DNA of 64,000 nucleotides from Mactromeris polynyma. Lineage: Eukaryota; Mollusca; Bivalvia; Venerida; Mactridae. Location of the stretch: assembly GCA_032209605.1 (NCBI GenBank), contig JASFXZ010000028.1:2676941-2740940 (forward strand), written 5' to 3'. The stretch's first letter is position 1. Each line of letters begins with the position of its first letter. Below, piece after piece: positions 14,601 to 26,600 of this stretch. The notes under the pieces were generated by a model. The model made no database searches. It saw only the letters and a list, made by a program, of their open reading frames with translations, and was not told the origin of the DNA. Position numbers and translations under genes: made by a program.

Positions 14601-17600
14601 CTGCTTCTCTGAAACCTTTGCATATACCTGGGACCCACCCACCACAATCCTGCTTCTCTGAAACCTTTGCATATACCTGGGACCCACCCACCACAATCCT
14701 GCTTCTCTGAAACCTTTGCATATACCTGGGACCCACCCACCACAATCCTGCTCCTCTGGAACCCTGTTTTTCATCCTACTGTTATTAGTCTCGAAATTTA
14801 TCTCCATGAGCCTTAGTTTAAATAAAACGAAAACTAACTGAATAACGCAATAGTTAAGATATGTTGCATTTTTTTTCAGTTCTGGTAGACTTAGGGGTGT
14901 GACACTTGGAGCCCTTGGTTTTGATGATTGTTTTAACCCAATTCTATCCAATCAACTTATCACTGAAGTACAAAGATATGACCGCACAATTGTGGACGCT
15001 AATGGAGAAAATCCACTGGATCCCCGAAGAGTTGAAGCATTTATGACAGGTGGACAGAATCCATGGATACCAATTGTCATGGCAGATTTGATGAATACAA
15101 TGAAACTACCAATGATTGGAGTGCAGTCTTATACACAGGTCCTTAATGACGATTCTATGTATCCTTATTTCATTAGGGGTCATTATGACATCGCCATTGT
15201 TGCTAATGCCATCGTCAATGTTGCCAAGCGAAATGGTTGGCGGTATTTGCAGAGTGTCTACTATGACAGTGTCTGGGGAACGGAAAGTAATGATGTTCTA
15301 AAGAAAGTCGCCGCCCAGGAAGGTATCTGTATCGTCGCTTCATACAGTCTCGGTACGTATGTGGGAGGAGCTATGGTTGTGGATGACCTACGTGGACGAC
15401 CAGACGTTCAGCCTGTTGCTCTGTTACTTGATGAATATAGTTTCAGAAACTTCATGCAAGGGGTTATGGAAAGAGATGCAGGTAGTGATTTTCAGTTGAT
15501 GGCACCTATTGGGGACAGTAAACAGATTGTTAAGGGCTATGAAGATTACATTGATGGAATGATCACCTTTGAGAAATGGTGGCCAACAAGCGGAAACACT
15601 CCAACAATTGCTCCTACATTGGAAAACTTTTTCCTGAACCATCTGCAGCCTCTTGATGTACGTACCTACAAGACAAACCCTTGGATGCAAGAATGGTATG
15701 AGAACTTCTTTGACTGCAAATTTAATCCAATGGGCTCTGAAACCCTGTGTGGAAATGATAGATTGTTCAATGCCTTTGAGATGAACACAGACGTTATTGC
15801 TGTAATCTATGGTGTGTTTGCTGCTGCACAGGGCCTCGATGAGACACTGAAGCATTATTGTGGAGATAGTGAGTATACTTGTATAAAAATTAGTAAAATG
15901 TTTTGAAAAAGTGTTTATTTATTATAATGTCAGCCCTATTTAAAGGGCCAGCCATTACTGACTTATATGAGACACTTACTTTCTAAGCACATTTACTATC
16001 TGATTCCTGTCCTTTAATTCACGGCACCAGGCAGGTAGGCACATGGTAACCATTATTTAACTATATGGCGGCCATATTGCAACAAATCCCTACCAGGATT
16101 TGAACCTTAAACCACTCGGCCATGGGAGACTGCAACGTTTTGAATATATTCGAAACAAATGTGCTGGGACAAGTACAGTGTTAATGTATAAGACTGTACA
16201 AGTATTTCATCATAAAATTAATATTACTGCTGATCAGAAACGGATGACATAACATAGTGAGTGATTTATGTGATACAGTTTATAAGACATGTATTTAATA
16301 ATAGACTTCAATTGATTGCTTGCTTATAGTGATGGTAAAGCCCTCATGGTCTGAGGTCAAATTATGTATGAGTTATGGTCCTTTGTAATTATTTACTGTT
16401 TGATTGTCTATCCACACATTTAGGATTTATTAATTATTGGTTTGATTACATCTGAATGCTAGGTAGAATTTCCCAGTGGTTACTGTTAAAAGGTAGAGTT
16501 TCCCAGTGGTTACTGTTAAAAGGTAGAATTTCCCAGTGGTTACTGTTAAAAGGTAGAAATTCCCAGTGGTTACTGTTAAAAGGTAGAGTTTCCCAGTGGT
16601 TACTGTTAAAAGGTAGAATTTCCCAGTGGTTACTGTTAAAAGGTAGAATTTCCCAGTGGTTACTGTTAAAAGGTAGAATTTCCCAGTGGTTACTGTTAAA
16701 AGGTAGAATTTCCCAGTGGTTACTGTTAAAAGGTAGAATTTCCCAGTGGTTACTGTTAAAAGGTAGAATTTCCCAGTGGTTACTGTTAAAAGGTAGAATT
16801 TCCCAGTGGTTACTGTTAAAAGGTAGAATTTCCCAGTGGTTACTGTTAAAAGGTAGAATTTCCCAGTGGTTACTGTTAAAAGGTAGAATTTCCCAGTGGT
16901 TACTGTTAAAAGGTAGAATTTCCCAGTGGTTACTGTTAAAAGGTAGAGTTTCCCAGTGGTTACTGTTAAAAGGTAGAATTTCCCAGTGGTTACTGTTAAA
17001 AGGTAGAATTTCCCAGTGGTTACTGTTAAAAGGTAGAGTTTCCCAGTGGTTACTGTTTAAAGGTAGAATTTCCCAGTGGTTACTGTTAAAAGGTAGAATT
17101 TCCCAGTGGTTACTGTTAAAAGGTAGAGTTTCCCAGTGGTTACTGTTAAAAGGTAGAATTTCCCAGTGGTTACTGTTAAAAGGTAGAATTTTGCCAGTGG
17201 TTACTGTTAAAAGGTAGAATTTCCCAGTGGTTACTGTTAAAAGGTAGAGTTTCCCAGTGGTTACTGTTAAAAGGGAAGCAGTGGTGAAATATTTAGTTGT
17301 GTTTTGCCGTCATGAAAAAATATTAACTAGATGCTAGCTTTTAATGATGTTTAGCCCTAACAACTTATGATAAAAGAAGATTAACCGGTTAACTGGTTGA
17401 CTGTTCGAACATGTGGTCACCAATTAGTAAATCACTAAGCAGTTTATCTTTTATTTTTTCACGAAATCATCTACTTTTCGTTTTGGGAAAAAATCACAAA
17501 AATCTCCCAAGATACCCATAGTCACAAATTTCTTTTGTTTTTATGGTTTATGTTCAGTACTTCGAATCGATGTCATGATAAAAATATACAAAGCAAGATA

Positions 17601-20600
17601 CAAAACACGTAACGAATGCCAATTTCGTTAACTGGTTAACCATTCAGAAGATAAAATGGTTAACAGGTTAGCAAATTAACCAAATGTTGACATCCCTATA
17701 AAAAAACTTTTCTTTTGTAGATTACGATGGAGTTTGTGGTAACTTCTTGAATGCCAGAAACAAGGGTGAAGTATTGATGGAAAAGATTTTGACGCAAACA
17801 AGATACCCTGAAGATGGCAATGTGTACGAGTTTATCGAAAAATCTGGCAATTTGCCAATCAAATATTACAACTATAACGGAGTTCTGAAAACTTTCTCTA
17901 CAGTAAGTAACCAGTGACAGTTCCATCATCTACATTCAACAGCCTTTAAAATTTTATCTTTCAAGTATGCATTCATACTTTTGCATCTGACAGTTAATTT
18001 AGTAAGTGAGTAAGTCACTAAACCCTGCTTTAAAATAAATGATCCGATTTTAAGTTGGTATTTTTTTATGCTCTACTTTATGGATTTCTGTATCTGAAAT
18101 ATCCATTGGGTGGTGGAAAAATAATACTAATAAAAATTTCACTTTCAAAACTCCCAAGATTTAAAAAACATCTATCTTGTTTAAGCAGTGCAGACAATGT
18201 GTTACATGAAGTGTTTCGTTGATTTTTGGTATTAGCTAAAAACTGTACTGAGTGGAAACAGAGATGCGAAAGACGCCAACGATCCTTTTTCAATTATTTT
18301 TAAAAACCACAACAATCTGGTCGGCAGATGCGTACAGCAACTTACATAAAAACATTGACCTTAGCTTACACTGTTTGAAATGGGAAAGTTGATGAAACAA
18401 TATAATCACATCAAGTTTGGTGCACAATATTTTTCATTTAGTTTTTGTGCAGAATCTTACTATTTATGAGCTCATTTGCTTGGGTTCTTTTGTTTCTGTA
18501 GAAACTTAGATTTCGAAGTTTAAAACTCTCATTAAATTTTCTGATGATATTATTTTTCCAAGGGTATGCTCTAAATCAGGGGTGAGAAATGTTCTGATTA
18601 CTACATATATTTATGTCATTGCAGGTTGGACAGTACAAACCAGCTGAGGATCTTTTGTATTTGGAGAATTATAACTTAAATGGTAATCGTCTTCCGAGTG
18701 AAATCAGGTCATCTTGTCCCGGCGTGTGTATGGAATGCATGTACCTGTTCGGGTACCAGAAGTTTATGTACATTCCTGGTGACATCATCATTCCAGGAAT
18801 ATTTGATGTGCATTACCAAGGAAACTCGCCATACAGTTGCTCCAATCTTCGTGTAGAAAATGGCTTCCAGTACACGGAGGCATTCCGCTATGCTCTTCAA
18901 CAAATCAATAGAGGTGAGACAGACGTAAAGTTAAATGGAGTCACGCTCGGTGGTCTCGGATTTGATGGCTGTACAGATCACATTAGGGCATCTGCTATTG
19001 TAACGGGGATGTATTCTGGTGCTTTCCCTGCTGCAGGTTCTGACCTTGCCACAACTAATATCCTTATTGACGATCTTGCTGCCTGGTTGTCATACGACAG
19101 TGAAAGTACAATAAGCGTGTCCACCATCTTGGAAAGATTTGGGGTTCCTACAGTAACACCGGGAGCAACGTCTCCTATCCTTGATGACAAGTCTGAATTC
19201 ACCAATTTCTTCCGTACAATTCCTTCCGACAGTCTGGTAGCTGAAGCTATGGCTAAACTTTCTCAACAGCTTGGATTTAGCTACATCATTACCCTAAATG
19301 CACCTGAAGAAGGCAGCAGAGATGCCGTCAGGCACTTCAGGGAGTATGCCGAGGCACTGGGAATCTGTATCGGTGCTTCTTATGAATTTAAAACTGATGG
19401 AAGTGAAGATCAGCTCATGAGATACATTCTTCAGTCTACAACAAAGGTTGTTGCAGTATTCGCCAACCCAGACCAATACATTGAAAATTTGCTTCGAGTG
19501 AAAGAATCCAATTCTGAGGCCTTGAATTTGGTTTTCATGACTAATCAGCCATGGACGAGACCAGTGAAGAATGTCAAACCAATCGGACAGTCGCCAGTTC
19601 CTGCATCCATAAGTTTTAGTATGGAAGGCAACATTGAACTGGATAACTTTATACAATACTTGGAGAGTGAGAGTTACGGTATACAAGGAAGTGTCAATCC
19701 TTGGTTCCGAGAATATTACCAAGATGTTATGAAATGTAACCTTGCAGGGTCGTACAAATACAGCAGAGCTTGCTATGATGCCACTTTCACACCATTAGGT
19801 AAGCTATGATGCCACTTTCACACCATTAGGTAAGCTATGATGCCACTTTCACACCATTAGGTAAGCTATGATGCCACTTTCACACCATTAGGTAAGAAAA
19901 GTTTGAATCTAAGGATACTTGGGTTTGGTGTGGGTGTGGCTTTGTATGTAGAAAATGTTGATTGCATGACCAGCAGTTGTTTTAATTATGTTTCTATGAC
20001 GTGATTTTGTGTTTATTGCGTAAATTAGATGCTACTGAATTATATTCCTGCAGTATGAATGACCTTATTTGATGTAAAGATATTCTGTAGATCTCTTTGA
20101 ATTTGCATGTAATTCAGAAAAAAATTACCTTTTCATTGATTAGTGAAATCTTTAATTCACACTGCAACAAAATAGAGATTTTTGACTGCGCATTAATTAT
20201 AGAAAATTTCATTGTATTGACTGGCGCCCATCTTGGAAATCGCGAAAAAATCTGTCTACAGATTTTTTTGTCATAAAAATATTGTGGTGAAATGATGTGT
20301 TCAATAGGTCACAATCATATTTATAGGCCTCTTTGTTTGAATATATAATTCTTTGATGTTTCAGATACAACAAGAATTGCTCAGGATATACGTGTTGTAC
20401 CTACAATGAACGCAGTGTATGCCATCGCCGAGGGAATCCATCGTACTCTAGAGCAGAAGTGCGGCGTAGGCTACAGTGGCGTCTGTGCTTCATTTGTCAG
20501 TGATGCCGACACATACCAGATGATCATGAGTAACATGGACGCTCTAACTTTCAGGGACGTAACTGATATGGTGTTCAAATTTGTTGAACGAGAAGCTGAC

Positions 20601-23600
20601 AGAAAGCTCAAATTTACAAGATTCCTTATTGATGGCACCGAACAACTTGTGAGTATGAAACTGTTTATTCAGTCTCAATGGCTTGTGCTTCGGTTATAGA
20701 TATATTTTCTGAAATAGTTAAGTTATTATCTGCTTTCAAAAATTCCCAGAATGCCATTTGTGACTTTAAACTTACCATCTGCTTTTTAAAACATTTCGGG
20801 ACTGCTTTTTGTGACTTTATAGGAAGAATCTCATTACAACATCCAAATTTGTTTTTTAAGTAATGAATAAAACAATGAAATCAGTTTTAACTGTTCTGAT
20901 AAAAGGAACCATTACATACTGATGAAGAAATGGTAGAATATCAAAAAATCGAAAACATTGTTAACACTGCAGTACCTGTGAAACTGTATCGTTAAAGTTG
21001 TTTAAGTGGGAATCAGATTTTTAGTTCAGTAGTTTAGTGAAGATTTGACTATTTTTCTACTCCAGGAAGGTACATACGACAGGGAGGGTAATTTCAACAT
21101 CTTATATGAAAACACGCTAATGGCTGTTTACAAGAATGTTCCGTCAACATGTATTGGCCAGTGTGCACAGTGCCAGAGAGACAGTTCTGGGGAGGAAGAG
21201 TTTATGTACATTGCTGGAGATCTTCATATTGGAGGTAGGTTTTGTGTTCACTAAGTCATCATGGTTGTAGATTTTCATGTATCATTGAGTCAATGAAATT
21301 GTTTTACTGGTCTGCTACCTTTTGAACCATTGAAGCAGTTCAAAATTAAGAAAATGAGGATATATTTTGGACAGCACTCTTCATTTTGGAGGTGATATAT
21401 TTGGCTTTAAGTGCTCTAGATTTTGGTTCTGAAACATTTTAAGTTACATTTGTAATTGTCTTTCCATAAGAACTTATGTCAAATGTTTATGTACCTACAA
21501 AGCATATGTACGTAAGAATGTGATTTATCCTGTCACTTGGTGTATTTTCGACCCGATAACAGGGTGCCTGATATGTTTTGCTTTATCAGGTCACTTGGTC
21601 ACATGACTTTTATCTCACGTCACATGACCACGTGACTAGCCGGACTATTTTTAGTTAAGTATCGCGATGTTATCATTTTTCCGGACTTACTAAAACAATG
21701 AACTTTTCAACTGAATATTATACTATAACAGTTTTCATATTTTTTGTATAATCCATACAATAAAATGTTAATTTCCACAAAATTGTTCTATTTCATTCAA
21801 GCGGTGCTTAATCTTATCCGTCCTATTAGACAAACCCGGTCAGCATTTTGACCCGAATGTAAGTGCTTACTGGAACACGTAGTAAACAACGTAATCAAAC
21901 AAATTGTCGGCTGTTTACACCATTGGAACAACATCATTTCGATAATTAGGGACCATCTGCGTTTTAACTTATCAGGGCTGACCGTGCGGTCGAGTTTCTC
22001 ATCGAAATAACATTGATCAGTAGCAATAGCAATACGTACCCCACCCATCTGCTCAATATTAGAATCCCAGTCCGGTTTCATCGATTTGTGCCGACAATTC
22101 CATTGCAATCGTAAATGACACTGATAGACTGAATCCACAGATTAATTCCTTGTTTTCTAGTGCAGTTTTAAATGAAATAGATGTAAATATCACTTTTTTT
22201 CACGTGTTCTGTGGCGCTTGACATTTCTCATCATTTGTAAACAAACCGTGGGAAATAACGTATGAACTACTAGTTATTATAATTTTTGACTCTTACTAAA
22301 TTGTTGCAAATTCTTAGATTTGTTATTGATTATTTTTTAATGCTCATCAGATGTTCGCAAACGCAGATAAGTTCATATTGCCACTAAAATGTGTCAGACT
22401 CATGGGAACTATTTCTCTCGGCGTAAGGTGCTAACCACACTTATAATCAATACGTCACAAGTTATTCAATACGTCACAAAATTAATTACGTCATAATTTA
22501 GGGGATGTAACTCGGTATTGTTTAGAAATAAAGGTATTTCCCCCTTACTTAACACAAGAAGTGACAGGATAAATAGAATAATAGGTTAGTGACGTGGAAT
22601 GAGAAAATTTATCAGGCAAGGCGGAGGAATTTATCGGGTGAGCCGAAGGCTCACCCGATAAATACCGGAGCCGAGCCTGATAAATTTTCTCATTCCACGT
22701 CACTAACCTATTATTCTCTATTTACATAATTTTGTATCACACCGGCAATTTAACATAAACTAAATGCAGTTGCATTAAAAAAAATGCCTTTATCTATTGC
22801 AGCTCTTTTCGACATCCATAAACAGGGTAGCACTCCATACACGTGCGGAGAAATAAATGATGTTCATGGATTCCAATTGATGGAAGCCTTTAACTGGGCT
22901 ATGGACTATGTCAATGAGAAGAAAGGAATGTTTAGAGACAAATTGTATGGCGTTAAACTAGGATCCTTGATATTCGACACATGCAGCAGCCCTGTACGTG
23001 CTGGAAACCTTATCGCTAACTACCATGCCAGAAATTTTGAAATCCGCACAACTGAATACAGAATCGATCCTAGCCTTATTGACCTTTACATCGGACCAAT
23101 GACGAGTGAAGCATCTATCCGTGTAGCAGATGTACTGTCTGAAATCGGCATTCCCCAGATGAGTTATGGGGCATCTTCCCTTGAGCTCCGAGACCAGAGG
23201 AAATATCGATACTTCATTAGGACCGTTCCAGCTGATGACAAACAAGCTCGGGCACTTATATCATTCTTGAAAAAATACCGCTTTAATAACATTCAGTTGA
23301 TTTCGCAGTTCAGCACCATCGGTGAATTCGGTCGTGATGAATTTGTTCGTCTTGCTGAATTGAATGAAATCTGCATAGCTGCCGAATTTGTTGTTGGACA
23401 AACTGGTATGGTAACAGAAGATGAAGCACAAGATACGATTGAGAAGCTTCCGATGGAGCCAGAAGCTCGTGTTGTTGTCGTTATCATGGATGACCCATAC
23501 GCCATTTTCCGTGTGGCTAACGATTATATCGACATCGCTGGTAACTACTCATTCATTGGTACAGACAAGTGGGGATTCGGTATCAATGGATATGAGAATC

Positions 23601-26600
23601 TGGAAGGCTTGAGCAACCTAATTAGAAACAATCATGTTGTCACTTTAGATGTTGAAACTGCCGATTTCCCAGAACTTGATCTTTACCTTGAAGAGAAGAA
23701 GCCTGAAAATTATGCATCGAACCCATGGTTTTTGGAATATTATGAACATGTATACAACTGTTCATTCCAGCTATCCAAAAGATATGAGCGATTATGTTCT
23801 AAATATTTGATGGGCTATCCGAGAGCAGAGAACTACATCCAGGATCCACAAGCCTTGTATGTTATCAATGCTGTGTTTGCCACGGCCCTTGGTCTACATA
23901 ATACAGTTGAGGAATGGTGCAGCCAAGAAAGATACCCAGGGGTCTGTCCAATTCTGCGTAACCATGGTGAGAGGAGAGAATACTTTCTTGAACATATTAA
24001 GAAAGTACAATTCATTGACAAAACTGATCAACTGTTTTACTTCACTGAAGATGGAGAGAGCGATCGTGGCTTCCACCTCTACGAGCCACAGTCCAATGGT
24101 TTGAGTTTATATGGAGGCTATGCTGGCGGTTATGTTGGTGGCTACTACTGGGAAGATGTAAGCATTAAAGATTGTTTTTAAATATAGCAAACCTTTCTTA
24201 GACTTTTGTATTGCAATGATTGGCTGATAAAACTGAGATTACAAATGATGACCATGTTGTTATATATCGGGATTTTGTTCCTGTTGTAAAGTACTTTGCA
24301 GCCTTCTACTTACTGTAGGCATATGTTATCCACTTGTTAGTTCCTGATAATAAATTATTGTTGATTTTATAAATTTTAATGCCGTTTAAGTTCCAGTTAT
24401 TGAAAATAATATTTCTAATGATAAGGCCAACTGTAAAAAAATGTTATTTATGATACCCAGACTGACTCAATGAAATTGGCCCCAATTGGCCCTATTTTAT
24501 ATCTTTTTGCAGGATTTTATAGTCTTAAGATTTAAAATATTTCACTCACCTGAAAAGTGTACTACAACAAATCCTTTTTGTAAGGATTTGCTCATTTCCA
24601 ATGAGTTTATGAGGTGATTACCTGTGTTAGCATCTAACAGTAACACTGAATATATTAAGAGACAGCCTTCCATTCCTGTATATATTATACAGTATGTGGT
24701 TTTAATTATTTCAGATTGGTAGTTACAATGATACACACTATTTGAAGATGGATGCCAGATACTATCCTGACTGGGATGGTTCCTGTACTGTAGATACCTG
24801 CAAGTGTAACTTCCCTGAGTACCAGCCATCTCGTTATCTTAAGAAACCCTCACTTAATGACCTCAACATTGTTTTTGTCTCAGATATCCATAAAGCTAAT
24901 GCTAGTAGTAATATGGGTTGTGGTCCAATCGATACTGGCAGTAATTTGCAAACTTTAATGGCCTTCCTTTATGCCATTGAATCAGTGAATACAAATGCTG
25001 ATTTGCGATTCCCTGGAAGTTTGAAACTTGGTGGTGTTGCTTTGGATACTTGCTCCCAGCCTAGCCGTATTGGTCAGGATGTGTACAGTTTGCTAAGTGG
25101 GGAACCAGTGTGTGGAGAGGAAGATGGGGTACAAGTTGTTCCGCCATCATCGATTGTTACCTACATGGTGAGAAACAGTGCCAACTCTATCGCTGCTAGC
25201 AGTATGCTCTCCCCATTGAAGGTGACAACTTTCAGTATGAGTGCTACATCGGTGGAGCTCAATGACAAACTGGAACATCCGTACTTCTTGAGAACCGTAC
25301 CTCCAGACAATGTGCAGGCTCTTGTTGTCTCTCAAATTCTGAAAGCATTTGGTTGGAATTATGTTTCTGTTGTTTATGCAGATAACACCTATGGAAGATC
25401 TGCAATGGAAACCATTCTCAGCCAAACAGATCGTAACAAGCCACAGTTGTGCTTTGGTCGCACTATTCCTATGGCTTTGGATGGTGATTTGAAAGATGCT
25501 AAGGCAGTAATTGACAAATTGAACCAACAGATTGGCGCAAGAGTTGTTGTTACATTTGTTACCAGCAGTCAAGTAAGACAACTTCTGCAGGCAACAACGG
25601 AAAAAGGGCTTAACCACAGATTTATATGGATTGGTAGTGACACCTGGGCAAACAACAATGCTCTGACAAAGGATTATGAAGAAACAGCAGCTGGTGCTGT
25701 TACTATACAGATCAGATCTGAATACAGCTCTGGATTCCGTGATTTTGTAAAGAACATTACTTTCAATGATCGTAAGGGTATTCCAGATGACTGGTTTGAA
25801 GAAATCTACCAGACGGTGCATCAATGCCGTATTTTAAGCAGTCAGATCCGTACAACATTCACTACAATCTGTACAGGAGAGGAGCGATTCACTGATGACA
25901 TGATTCCAAATGATCCATTTGTTCTTCATACCATCATAGCTGTCTACCAGATCGCTCATGGTCTGAGTGACGTTGAAGCTTGCAGACAACTTGGTCTCAC
26001 TGTCGCTTCCTGTCTGTCTTTACAACCTGATCGTAAACAACTTATCTATGACAGCATAATAAAAGCACAACATGATGTTTTACCGGAAGACCTTGGTGAT
26101 AAATCTTTCGGTTTCAAATTTACAGCAGACGGATTTGGTGATATTGGTTATAATGTCTACAACTATAGGAAGAACCTGGAATCTGGACAATATGAATATA
26201 TGAAGGTGAGTTTATATAATATTTGTATGAATTTATATCAATTTTAGTTGTTAACCCTTTACTCCATAGATACTCCAATTGACGCCTCTACCGTATCTCC
26301 ATACAGACCCCTTTTAACGCCTCTGACTTTCTGTCCAAAATTTATTCATCTTTTCAAAAAATCGGACATTCTTATTTATTCTAATGAAAAGATCACTATT
26401 TTGTTAACCTAAAGCAATAAAAAAACATTGGGTTACTTTAGTTTTTGCATAAACTGCATTTAAAATCACAGGTAGCAATTTTACACTGCACACGCGGAAT
26501 AAATTCTCGGATTTTTCAATAAGTACCATAACATTACTGCATCATTCTATAGTATATGTAAATATAGTATTTTCATTTTAAATTATGCTAATAGAGGTCA

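Noticed and set aside
16456..17217. 253-codon frame GRISQWLLLK repeated
   Set aside because: A 30-bp minisatellite inside the intron between exons 8 and 9, which splice together in phase without it.
21797..22138. Minus-strand 113-codon frame inside the TIR element
   Set aside because: No similarity to a transposase or other family recognised; no support as a gene.
22784..22803. ATG at 22784 as start of a separate VFT gene
   Set aside because: It lies before a good acceptor; the preceding linker exon ends YIAGDLHIG, which completes the first strand exactly in phase.
25147..25824. Minus-strand 225-codon frame
   Set aside because: Antisense shadow of VFT-E.
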